IMG/VR virus record: IMGVR_UViG_3300032308_002246 | Span: 1-64,000 of that record | DNA from: a virus | Length of the DNA: 64,000 nt | Strand: one strand, 5' to 3' | Shown: positions 7,230 to 15,366 of the stretch, in pieces | Layout of the letters: each line of letters opens with the position of its first letter | How positions within the stretch are numbered: position 1 is the first letter of the stretch | Program-made: the position numbers and the translations under genes | The notes under the pieces: model-generated | The model's input: only the letters and a program-made list of their open reading frames with translations | The model's database searches: none | What the model was told of the DNA's origin: nothing

Positions 7230-7495
7230 GATGCGTTCTCCAAGACATGGATAGAAAGCTCACCAGAACGAAGCCAATCAAAAGCTTCGGTCCGAACCCA
7301 CTCATTGCACAACGCGGCGAAGATATCTGCAGTGCCTGGTTCTCCGATTTCTCCAATCATGCTTTTTGCCGTCTCGATGTCCCACATGCGAATTTGTGCA
7401 AATGGTTTCAGCGGAGCTTTGGTGTGCAAGATGTCGCAGTACGGACCCCCATTCCAGACGAACTTGAACATGCTTACCGTCAGTGTGAGCCTCAT
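7226..7495 (-). CDS. hypothetical protein
   Basis: 89 aa, not recognised. Starts MRLTLTVSMFKFVWNGGPYC and continues with a helix TAKSMIGEIGE and a C-terminal VRTEAFDWLRSGELSIHVL. It is coupled by 4-base overlaps to genes on both sides. Confidence 0.65.
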   Translation of the reverse strand: MRLTLTVSMFKFVWNGGPYCDILHTKAPLKPFAQIRMWDIETAKSMIGEIGEPGTADIFAALCNEWVRTEAFDWLRSGELSIHVLENAS

Positions 7496-7968
7496 TTTGT
7501 TACCTCAGCCGCAGCAATGCTTTCCGCTGCAAGGATGTTTGCCATCACAAGACGAATTGCATCAGCAAGACTTCCACGACCTGCAAGGTCGGTAAGAATT
7601 TCTCCGTCGTCGTCAAGGCTCATCACCGAAGCAATGCGGCATGTCCGGTCAATAACACTCAACATACGCACGCGACGGCGTTCTGGGTGCTGGCTAGGGG
7701 CAATTTCATCGTCGCCTTCTTCCCGAATAGGAGCTGCCCAACCAGAGGTTTCAACTCCAAGAAACTCAAAGTCGTGAAGTGTTTCTTCGTCAGTCTCTTT
7801 GGCGATGTTCTCCAGACCGACGTAAACGTCACCGTAGACACCAAGTGTCACCAGCTGCCCGTCACGGCTCTTGAAAATATGGCATGTTGACTTCGTAAGA
7901 CCCGGCCAGTTCGCCAAGTCATTGAAAATTTCTGTTGCAGCTTCTGTGAGCTCTAAATTGCTTTTCAT
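7492..7968 (-). CDS. hypothetical protein
   Basis: 158 aa, first gene of the operon, with AAAGGAAA upstream of its ATG. It has a helical start (ELTEAATEIFNDLANW), a beta region (QLVTLGVYGDVYVGLENI), an acidic middle and an alanine-rich C-terminal helix (DAIRLVMANILAAESIAAAE). No family recognised. Confidence 0.68.
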   Translation of the reverse strand: MKSNLELTEAATEIFNDLANWPGLTKSTCHIFKSRDGQLVTLGVYGDVYVGLENIAKETDEETLHDFEFLGVETSGWAAPIREEGDDEIAPSQHPERRRVRMLSVIDRTCRIASVMSLDDDGEILTDLAGRGSLADAIRLVMANILAAESIAAAEVTK

Positions 7969-8001
7969 GATGTTTCCTTTTTTTAGTGGGTGATTTTTAT
8001 T

Positions 8002-8172
8002 CTAGTCAATAAGTACGTAGTTATCACCGTTTCCCTCGGTGAGACCGGTGTAAATGATTACCTGACCCTCGTTGTCGTGCTCGATGTCTGCTGTAGGCAG
8101 AAACTCGTACAACGCCTTACGGAACTTCTTTCCTGAAATAACTGTTTTCTTATGAAGTGGTTTCTTAGCCAT
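8002..8172 (-). CDS. small hypothetical protein
   Basis: 56 aa: MAKKPLHKKTVISGKKFRKA leads into LYEFLPTADIEHDNEGQVII and a C-terminal YTGLTEGNGDNYVLID with a TAG stop. GGGG precedes the ATG by seven bases. It fills the gap between the 7492-7968 and 8175-8384 genes exactly. A basic N-terminus and acidic C-terminus; function unknown. Confidence 0.65.
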   Translation of the reverse strand: MAKKPLHKKTVISGKKFRKALYEFLPTADIEHDNEGQVIIYTGLTEGNGDNYVLID

Positions 8173-8174
8173 TG

Positions 8175-8384
8175 CTATTCCCCTTTGATGAATTCGCAGA
8201 TTGATTTTTTAGGCATTTTGCGGTCGAGAACTTCGGTGCCAGTTTCCAAGCCGATGTAGCTGAGCAGATAGGTGCTGCCGTTGATGCGTGTCGGAGCTTT
8301 GATTTCTGTTACCCGATAGTTCTCATGAAAAGCCCAAGTAAAAATGTCTCCTACTTTGAGCTGCTCAATCCGCTTTGTTTGCAT
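8175..8384 (-). CDS. small hypothetical protein
   Basis: About 69 aa from ATG 8384 (MQTKRIEQLKVGDIFTWAF); the longer frame to 8606 runs through element E5 and is rejected. The KVGDIFTW...YRVTEI...STYLLSYIGLETG pattern suggests a small SH3-like beta barrel. No strong ribosome site is visible. Function unknown. Confidence 0.6.
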   Translation of the reverse strand: MQTKRIEQLKVGDIFTWAFHENYRVTEIKAPTRINGSTYLLSYIGLETGTEVLDRKMPKKSICEFIKGE

Positions 8385-8443
8385 GCGTTGAACATTAGGG
8401 GAAATACTTGCGCCTTGCAACCCACAAGGGCTGTGACTTTTGT

Positions 8444-8566
8444 CATCCGCCACCGTCACTTTTTGTTTTCTTTCCTGGAGCCGGCCGTGCGAATTGCAGT
8501 CCCGACTGGGGTGCGTGAGGTTTCCCGGCAGAAGGGCAGGGGGAAGAAGAAGGCGGGGCTTACGAA
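8444..8566 (-). ncRNA. dispersed structured element, copy E5
   Basis: Fifth copy: CATCCGCCACCGTCAC (8444), GCAGTCCCGACTG (8496) and GGCGGGGCTTACG (8552). The element overlaps the last codons of the next gene upstream (8560). In all five copies the minus strand reads GGTGGCGGATGA or close to it at the 3' boundary. Confidence 0.52.
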
Positions 8567-8793
8567 CGCTGATGCAACTTGACGTTGCGACCATTGATGT
8601 CGTCATCCCAAAAAGAATGCACTAATTCCATCTCAACAGTGCTTGAAGTGTGCTTTTCTTTATTACTGCACGACGCTTGCATTGCAGGAACGCCAATAGT
8701 AACCTCATACCCACAGTTAGGGCAACGCCATAATTCCGTACGGGACTGTGGTTTACTTTTCTTGCGTGTCATAGTCATTTCATTTTGCATCAT
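8560..8793 (-). CDS. zinc-ribbon protein
   Basis: 77 aa from ATG 8793 with GGAG nearby. A basic N-terminus (TRKKSKPQSRTELWR) leads to CPNCGYEVTIGVPAMQASC, giving a CxxC pair and a distal cysteine followed by SNKEKH, probably a small zinc-binding domain. The C-terminal VEMELVHSFWDDDINGRN is acidic and aromatic. Leftmost gene before the hairpin array. Confidence 0.65.
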   Translation of the reverse strand: MMQNEMTMTRKKSKPQSRTELWRCPNCGYEVTIGVPAMQASCSNKEKHTSSTVEMELVHSFWDDDINGRNVKLHQRS

Positions 8794-9734
8794 TTTGCTC
8801 CATCCTGGCGAAAGAGATACTAATAGGCAGGACAACTCTTTTACTGCATGTCCTTTAGTCCCGCCAAATGGACTCTAATCACAATCCCCGCTCAATTGCA
8901 ACCTCGCTCTGGTTCCGCTTCGCAGCCCAGATTACGCCAGACTTCGTCGTGGCTTCACCTGGGTTCCTCGCTACACCAAGGCTCGGTCTTATCTCGCTTT
9001 TTCGACATTCACGCTCCACCTGCACCACCGCTACAAAACGCTTTCCGCTTCGCTACAAGCAGTTTTTCCGCTCAGGTGCTGGTTGCGCGATGAAATGTCT
9101 CAATACTCGAAACATTGATTGCCTGTAATTGCTTTTTAGTCCCGATGCCCCCATGACAACCTCCGTGCTCATTTGGTGACATCGCAAGGCTCCGCAGGCT
9201 CGTTTCGTATGCACTCAAATCCGCTGCCGACAAGCGGCGCGTCTTCAGTGCACCGATGCGTTATCACGCGTCGGCAAGTACTCCACTTGCCTTCTACGCC
9301 GTGCTCAGTAACCAATCGCACTACCAGCGACATTCATGAACTCACGACCGCCCGCTACAGTCCCCGGACTTCGTTCCTCGTCACGGGGAACTTCCGCTAT
9401 CGGTCGTTCCGTTCAATGAAGTGTCTTCCTTGCTTCATTTGATAATTAGTCCCGACTCTCATAACCAAGACCCGGCGATTTACTCATTAACGCATTCTCT
9501 CGGAAACACCGCTCGTGCTCCGCTCGTGTTCGCTTGAAGAGACTTCGGCGCTCCACGAAGCTACGTCACGAGCTCCGTTTCCTGCGCGAAATGCGCACGT
9601 TTATTAGTCCCGATTGATTATTGAATGACAATCCCCGCTTGTTCTTTTTCCCACAAACAGCCTCGCTACTCTCGCAATCCTGCCTCTCCGCCATAGCGAC
9701 GGACCACTTCAATCGCTTCAGTTTGTTTCCCGGG

Positions 9735-9786
9735 TTGGTGAGTTCTTCGAACCACCAAACTCCATATCGAATCCTGCTTCGATATG
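9735..9786. ncRNA. paired stem-loops in array unit d
   Basis: Two adjacent hairpins: TTGGTG/CACCAA around AGTTCTTCGAAC (9735-9758), then CATATCGAA/TTCGATATG (9763-9786), a perfect 9-bp stem. The same arrangement recurs in unit f at 10190-10235. Confidence 0.65.
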
Positions 9787-10189
9787 TAGTCAAGCCCGTA
9801 CAACAAACATCGCTCATTCGTGTTCCTAGCCATGGCTCCGATTCAGGAACTGCTCGCTCCGCAGGCTTCTTGTGTGAAAAGAGAAACATCGCTACTCACT
9901 AGTCCCGTAATAAGTAATAACACAACTCCGGTAGACGCACTTTCTGTTTCTATCCAACCGCCCGCTTCGCCCGTGCACGCAAGGGCATGCTGCCCACGCA
10001 CGCACGAGGCTACGCTTGGCTACTGGATAGCACCAGAAGAGTGCTCTTATTCAGACTCTTAAGCCCCGTAGATAATTGAATAACAATCACCGCTCGTGTT
10101 CCGAGTACTCCACATTCAACGCTACGTTCGCAATTCTGGCTCTCCGACATCACTGCGGACACTTCAGTCGTTTCAGTTTGCTTGTCGGG

Positions 10190-10235
10190 TTGGTGAGTTC
10201 TTCGAACCACCAAGCTCATACCAATGGATTGGTAT
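10190..10235. ncRNA. paired stem-loops in array unit f
   Basis: TTGGTG/CACCAA (10190-10213) is identical to unit d. The second stem is ATACCAAT/ATTGGTAT (10218-10235), different in sequence on both arms from CATATCGAA/TTCGATATG of unit d but equally paired. That is a compensatory change. Confidence 0.65.
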
Positions 10236-10555
10236 TTCGCCAAGCCCGAACGCAAACATCACTCCTTCGTGTACCTGGCGATGTCTCCAATCCAGAAAAT
10301 GCTTCACTACGCTTTTGAATGTTACGTACTCAGAAACTACATCGCTAAGTTGATAGTCCCGTAAAAAGTAACAAGACAACTACCGTTACTCTCCCTCACA
10401 CTGGTGATGCTCCGCTCGGTGCTCGGTTTCGGAGTAATCCGAATTCCTCACACCGAAACTACGCAGCACCCGTCGCTCGGTCGAGATAACTAACCACTAC
10501 TAATAAAACTTTATAGTCCCGTGCAGATTTATCTAACAACTTTGGCACCAGCGAA

Positions 10556-10622
10556 TTCCCACGGAGCGAGGCATCGAAATCACAAATGATTTCGTGCTCG
10601 CTGAGCGGGGGGCCGTGGGAAG
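10556..10622. ncRNA. long hairpin in array unit h
   Basis: TTCCCACGG (10556) pairs with CCGTGGGAA (10613), AGCGAG with CTCGCT, and ATCGAAATC with GATTTCG, giving one long interrupted hairpin that fills most of the unit. Confidence 0.65.
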
Positions 10623-11475
10623 TACGCTTCCTCATCCCGGATGACAGGTATAACTGTTTAGGTTTTTAGCCCCGTACGGACATTGAATGAATAGTTCCCG
10701 CTTATCCATATACGAAATCTTTACCGAGTTCAACGCTACGGATGTTTTCGTCCGCTGCGCAGCCTCAACAACCCTCCGCTTTTGAACCCGGTAACCGTCG
10801 ATTCATAGTTTCGCTGCGCTTCACTAGAATCGCCTAGATTTCTTATCTGTCTAAGCTGTTTGAAAGAAAACATTGATTCAAGCACTAGTTAGTCCCGAGA
10901 CTTCAATAGATGATTATCTTTGATTGCGACATCCCGGATATCCACCTCGTTAGAGCGCTACTCCTGCATTTCTCTGCTCCAGAAGTTCGGTCGCACGGTC
11001 GCTTCGCTTATGCTAGCGCCGAATTGCTGTCGCACTTCGTTGCTTCGCATTTCCCTACGCATACCGCACTCCTCCTTCTGGCTACGAGAAATGACAGTAT
11101 CCGCTTCCCTAACTCGTTGGACAATCCTGCCCGGTTGTTAGTCCCGTATAAAAATACTCACTCACCGCATACATTTTCTTTTCGACCTACGTTCGCTTTG
11201 CGTTTCCTTCGTACCTCGGAACAGCACGCTCACTCCGAGTCGAACGAAAATGCAATGCTTGCTCGCTCGCAAAAACTAGTCCCGTAAAGACAAACATAAA
11301 GCTTTACTTCGCCTCCTCGCTTGCCAGGCAGACGCCCGGCGTCGTTGTCTCATACTTCGCCAACGCACGCTGGGCGGCTGCTCTGGCTTCGTTCGGAATG
11401 CTCATTGTTGTTAGTTATTAGTCCCGTAATGATTTATCTAACAACTCCCGGCAGTGCCGTTTTTCATGGTTTATT

Positions 11476-11579
11476 AAAAAATACTCCCTCTCTTTTTTTC
11501 TTTTTACCGCTCCAAAAATCGTCGCTTTCGCTCGTGCCTCGCTCAAAAAAGACAAAAAAGAGCCTCTTCCGTATTTTTT
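11476..11579. ncRNA. long hairpin in array unit m
   Basis: AAAAAATAC pairs with GTATTTTTT at the outer ends (11476 and 11571), and the T-rich CTCTCTTTTTTTC pairs with the A-rich GACAAAAAAGAG. TACTCCCTC and CTTCCGTA flank the stem as in unit r. Confidence 0.6.
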
Positions 11580-12353
11580 AAAAACCAACAGTCGCTCCAC
11601 TCCTTTTCAAAACAGACACATGCCTAACCATGTGGTTATTAGTCCCGTTTTTTATTGTTGAATAAAAGTCCACGCCTACTCGCTTACCTGCGGATGCTTC
11701 CGGCTGTGTCCGCTCTCTTGAGCTACCACAAGCCTTCAGCAGCCGCCCGGTTGCGCTTCGTAAAGCTGTTTGTTGAACATTGCTTATAAAGCATTCTCTA
11801 TAGTCCCGCAAGCTTCGCTTGCTACAAACATCACAACTTTTGCTCGTACTTCTTTCCTCGCTCAGCGAACGCTCGAAATTCCAGAGTGCTCATTATTTCG
11901 CTCTTAAATCTTTTAAGTACACGCGCTCGTATCTCGCCTCGAAAGACTCACCGCTTGAATGGTCTCTAGTCCCGAAGTTTTACTATTTACATTCAAGCTT
12001 CTCGTCTTCCAACGCTCGCATTCTCACTTGTTCCCTTAAAATCTTTAATCGCAAAATAACTGCGCTTCTGGAACCTTCTCGCTCCCGCTCCGCTCAAAAA
12101 GAAAGTAACTTCGCTGTCTGCTCCCGGCAGTAATTAGTCCCGTGTAAATTTTCATCACAATTACCGCATTGCATACAGTCGAACTGTTGCTTCGCTGTTA
12201 GGGCTTTTGACGCTTCGCTTGCACGTGCGACGTGCACAACGCCCTAAACAGCTGCGCAGCATTCCGACTTCGTACGCAAATGCTTACCCGGTTTCTAGTC
12301 CCGAATATATTTAGATAAAAGTCCCCGGAGAAATTGCCTGCTCGTATTCCGCG

Positions 12354-12456
12354 AAAATACTCCCTCCATTTTTTCATTTCACGCTATCGCTCTCAGGCTT
12401 ACGGCCTTTGGCCTACAGCCATTCGGAAATAAAATAAATGGAACCTTCCGTATTCT
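12354..12456. ncRNA. long hairpin in array unit r
   Basis: GAAAATAC pairs with GTATTCTC and CCATTTTTTCATTTC pairs with GGAAATAAAATAAATGG. The layout (TACTCCCTC ... CTTCCGTA, then CAGTCGCT) matches unit m while the arm sequences differ. Confidence 0.6.
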
Positions 12457-12522
12457 CTTGGAATACCAGTCGCTGCGCTCCTTCTGCGCTCCAATTTACT
12501 CCTGGTAGTTGTTAGTCCCGTA

Positions 12523-12741
12523 TTAATTTTGTGGACTAAACGAACAAATCATCTTTCCATCTTTGAGCTCAATGACTTCACATCCAAGGTCATCAAGAAT
12601 CATCGCCGCAACATCTTTGTAGTCTGCAAGTTGTTGTGCAAGCTCTTTGTCCGATAGGCTCTCATCAAAAGCAATATCAAACAGCGAGTCGGCAATCGCA
12701 TTGGTTAACGAAAGCCTTATTTCAAAAGGGTTATTTGCCAT
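12523..12741 (-). CDS. hypothetical acidic protein
   Basis: 72 aa, helical and acidic (MANNPFEIRLSLTNAIADSL, then DESLSDKELAQQLADYKDVA), ending in a strand CEVIELKDGKMICSF. Transcribed divergently from SSB with 70 bases between them, which must hold both promoters; a TTGACA box lies at 12740. Its stop codon lies right after the last array boundary motif. Confidence 0.65.
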   Translation of the reverse strand: MANNPFEIRLSLTNAIADSLFDIAFDESLSDKELAQQLADYKDVAAMILDDLGCEVIELKDGKMICSFSPQN

Positions 12742-12811
12742 TGACAGAGCCTAGCATGGGTGATAAGCTGCTTTTGGCGATAAATCAACTGAACACAAGG
12801 AGAATACGAAC

Positions 12812-13291
12812 ATGTCATCAGCGCCAGTAACAATAACCGGAAACCTCACGGCGGACCCAGAAATCCGTTACTTTGACTCAGGAGCAGGAAAGCTTTCATT
12901 CTCTGTTGCGGTCAATAACTTCTGGACCGACGCAAAAGGTGAGAAGCAAGAAAAGACCTCTTACTTCAATGTCATCGCATGGCGCAATCTTGCAGAAGAT
13001 GCCGTGCGTGTTCTTGAAAAGGGAATTCGTGTAACAGTCACGGGTCGCCTTGAGCAAGAGACGTGGGACGACAAGGAATCAGGTAAGAAGCGCTCAGCTG
13101 TGAACATCCTCGCTGATGAAATTGGCGTATCTGTTCGCAACATTGAGACATTGCAGCGCAAGGCAAAGGCAGAGAATGCTTCTGGCAACCCTGTCAACGC
13201 TCGTCCTGCACAGAAAGCACCAGCACGAGCAGGCGCTCGTCCAGCTACAACCCGCAATGACTTTGATTCATTCGGGGAAGAGCCTTTCTGA
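12812..13291 (+). CDS. ssb: single-stranded DNA-binding protein
   Basis: 159 aa with the classic bacterial SSB layout. An OB-fold (VTITGNLTADPEIRYFDSGA through VTVTGRLEQETWDDKESGKK) covers residues 4-110, and a flexible Ala/Pro/Arg linker leads to an acidic tip DSFGEEPF that recruits partner proteins. AAGGAG lies before the ATG. It heads the plus-strand replication block beside the hairpin array and overlaps the methyltransferase downstream. Coats single-stranded DNA in phage replication. Confidence 0.95.
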   Translation: MSSAPVTITGNLTADPEIRYFDSGAGKLSFSVAVNNFWTDAKGEKQEKTSYFNVIAWRNLAEDAVRVLEKGIRVTVTGRLEQETWDDKESGKKRSAVNILADEIGVSVRNIETLQRKAKAENASGNPVNARPAQKAPARAGARPATTRNDFDSFGEEPF

Positions 13292-14679
13292 GCCTGACAT
13301 TTGGCAGCCTCTTCGCCGGAGTCGGCGGTTTCGACCTTGGGTTTGAAGCCGCCGACTGGCAATGCCGGTGGCAAGTTGAATGGGACCCTGCGTGCCAGCA
13401 AATACTTAAAAAGCATTGGCCTGACATCCCAAAATATCTTGATGTTAGAGATGTAAAAGGCAATGAAATAGAACCAGTTGACTGCATTAACTTTGGCAGC
13501 CCGTGCCAGGACCTATCCGTGGCCGGTGTCCGAAAAGGTCTCTCTGGTGAGCGCTCTGGTTTATTCCATGAAGCAATAAGAATTATCAAGGAGATGCGTG
13601 ATGCAACAAATGGACAATACCCACGACTCGCAATCTGGGAAAACGTTCCCGGAGCACTTACTTCCAACAAGGGTGCTGACTTTGGGGTCGTCCTCGATGA
13701 AATGGCCAAATCAGGGTGCGTGGCGCTTGACTGGGCAATCCTTGATGCTCAATACTACGGAATCGCCCAGCGACGGCGCCGCATCTTCGTGTGTGCTACA
13801 TACGATATTGGTGCCGCAGAGCGAAGTCCCCTCCCGTTACTACCTGTCCAAGAGGGCGTGCGAAGGCATTCTCAGAAGGGCCGACAGGAGAAACAAAAAG
13901 CTGCCGGAAAAGCTTCGTCAAGCACTGGAAGCAGTAGCGAACAGGGAGTCTTAGCATTTGAGAACAGTGGCTTTGCCAAATGGCAAGAAACAGACAAAGC
14001 TCTAACATTGCGAGCTCGTGACGCAAAAGGCCCTGGAACGATTGTCACAAACGAAGAAGTTTATTCTTTTGACACCCAATTCGGCTCAAATGCAAATGTG
14101 TTCACTGACCATTCACCAACACTCAAAGCTACACAGCAGTCACCAAGTGTTGCCTATGAGAACGATGATTCACCAATAGTGTTTCACCCGCATCGACAAG
14201 ATGGAGTTCGCTTACAAGGCGACACCATCAACACATTGACTGCTTTTATGGGAACCGGTGGACTAAACACACCAATGGTCGCACAAAACGAAGAACTCAA
14301 TGACGGAATAGCAATGACTCTCCGTAGTGGTGGTGACGGTGGAGTGCCATCAAGCAGGGGTGAAAACTTGGTCATTGATGCAATTGCTTACGATGAATAC
14401 AACGACAAGCTTGTTGAAGGTGGAATTCATCATGCAATTAGAGCTGGCACAAAACAGTCAACCGGGGTGTTGCAAAACATGGTGGTTAGACGCCTCTTGC
14501 CAAAAGAATGTGAGATTTTGATGGGATGGCCCGTGGACCACACCAGATGGCGTGCTGACGGAAAAGAACAGCCCGATACAGCGAGGTACAAGCAAACCGG
14601 AAACGGAGTAGCCGCACCTGTAGCTGAATGGCTTGGAAAAATATTCAAAGGACTATTGGATGATTCAGCAAGCAAGTAA
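13288..14679 (+). CDS. DNA cytosine-5 methyltransferase, probable CTG start
   Basis: 463 aa if started at CTG 13288, overlapping the SSB stop as CTGA; GGGGAAG lies eight bases upstream. All family motifs are present in order: FGSLFAGVGGFDLGF (SAM site), GSPCQDLS with the catalytic cysteine, ENVPGAL, QRRRRIF, a variable target-recognition region and RRLLPKECEILMGWP, then GNGVAAPVAEWLG. The first in-frame GTG (13519) would remove the SAM site and catalytic PCQ, so translation must begin upstream, where no ATG, GTG or TTG exists in frame. It methylates cytosine at C5 and probably protects phage DNA from host enzymes. Confidence 0.9.
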   Translation: MSLTFGSLFAGVGGFDLGFEAADWQCRWQVEWDPACQQILKKHWPDIPKYLDVRDVKGNEIEPVDCINFGSPCQDLSVAGVRKGLSGERSGLFHEAIRIIKEMRDATNGQYPRLAIWENVPGALTSNKGADFGVVLDEMAKSGCVALDWAILDAQYYGIAQRRRRIFVCATYDIGAAERSPLPLLPVQEGVRRHSQKGRQEKQKAAGKASSSTGSSSEQGVLAFENSGFAKWQETDKALTLRARDAKGPGTIVTNEEVYSFDTQFGSNANVFTDHSPTLKATQQSPSVAYENDDSPIVFHPHRQDGVRLQGDTINTLTAFMGTGGLNTPMVAQNEELNDGIAMTLRSGGDGGVPSSRGENLVIDAIAYDEYNDKLVEGGIHHAIRAGTKQSTGVLQNMVVRRLLPKECEILMGWPVDHTRWRADGKEQPDTARYKQTGNGVAAPVAEWLGKIFKGLLDDSASK

Positions 14680-15205
14680 AGAACTACCACGCACATGGAA
14701 TGCTGCTTCCGCAGTTGCATTGAGCAAAATACTTCCACCAGATAACGAACAAGTAGAAGTGTGGAGTGGGATATCTGACCTCATTGCAAACATGACTGGT
14801 TCAAGCGAGAACATCATCAAAATGCTCAGGACTCAGCTTGACTTGTTTATCAATGACATGTTTTACGATGATTCAAAAAACGCTTCAACTGAGTGGAGGT
14901 CAATTGGCAGACTCGCCAACATGCTTGCTCTTTCACTTGGCCACAATCTGAATCTTCAGTACGTGCACGAAGTCCTTTGTAAGAAACAACACGACTACGG
15001 ACACGAAAACATTCAACGGTTTGGTAGAGCCGGATTAATGGTTAGGGTCCATGACAAAGTTGCAAGGCTTGAAAATCTAATTGGTAATAGTTCAAAACCA
15101 AACAATGAATCAATCCAGGACAATGTCATGGATGTTATTGGCTATGCAGCTATCGGAATCATGTGGGAATCAGGAACATTCTTGCTAAACCTGGAGCAGG
15201 CATAA
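14660..15205 (+). CDS. DUF1599 (Nmad1-like) protein
   Basis: 181 aa from ATG 14660 (MIQQASKELPRTWNAASAVA), with AAGGA upstream and overlap with the methyltransferase. The C-terminal half has the DUF1599 signature: KKQHDYGHENIQRFGRAGLM, VRVHDKVARLENL and NVMDVIGYAAIGIMW. This family, also called nucleotide-modification-associated domain 1, is found in phages beside base-modification genes. Here it directly follows a DNA methyltransferase. Biochemical role unproven. Confidence 0.78.
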   Translation: MIQQASKELPRTWNAASAVALSKILPPDNEQVEVWSGISDLIANMTGSSENIIKMLRTQLDLFINDMFYDDSKNASTEWRSIGRLANMLALSLGHNLNLQYVHEVLCKKQHDYGHENIQRFGRAGLMVRVHDKVARLENLIGNSSKPNNESIQDNVMDVIGYAAIGIMWESGTFLLNLEQA

Positions 15206-15366
15206 CCGACAACAAAGAAGAGGAAATCGTTGTTCATAATGGCAACGGTTGGCACGGCCTTCCTTACTACTTGACATCATGCGGTCTTGAAGATGGCTCT
15301 TACCATGTCACTTACAACAAAAATTTAGTCACCTGCAAAGAATGTATTAAAGCTGTTAGCGGGTAA
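15163..15366 (+). CDS. small zinc-binding hypothetical protein
   Basis: 67 aa from a GTG at 15163; the true start may be later because the first codons overlap the DUF1599 gene. HNGNGWHGLPYYLTSCGL and LVTCKECIKAV give a histidine and three cysteines in the spacing common to small phage zinc proteins. Its stop overlaps the end of the convergent SNF2 helicase gene. Confidence 0.55.
   Translation: MGIRNILAKPGAGITDNKEEEIVVHNGNGWHGLPYYLTSCGLEDGSYHVTYNKNLVTCKECIKAVSG

Larger units (their letters stand above)
8836..12522. repeat. 19-unit hairpin array bounded by TAGTCCCG
   Basis: A gene-free 3.7 kb tract. TAGTCCCG or AGCCCCG/TAGCCCCG occurs at 8856, 9137, 9447, 9605, 9900, 10062, 10354, 10514, 10667, 10890, 11139, 11277, 11419, 11640, 11801, 11967, 12135, 12296 and 12513, always on the plus strand. 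Spacings cluster near 140-170, 220-250 and 280-310 bases. Downstream of most boundaries, after 9-16 variable bases, comes ACAA(C/T) then CCG. Unit interiors hold long imperfect hairpins rich in CGCT. Open frames here are short and lack ribosome sites. Confidence 0.85.

Noticed and set aside
8848-12133. Short ORFs inside the array (for example 9173-9442, 10910-11287)
   Set aside because: No ribosome sites, low-complexity Ser/Arg/Leu content produced by CGCT repeats, and both strands give similar fake frames.
8836-12522. CRISPR array
   Set aside because: Repeats are only about 8 bases, spacing varies from 138 to 310, no cas genes, and units are self-complementary instead of unique spacers.
8836-12522. 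Integron cassette array
   Set aside because: No integrase, no ORF per unit, and no GTTRRRY/RYYYAAC pair at each boundary. A single-strand folded origin or RNA array fits better, though some units end in GTTGTTAG.
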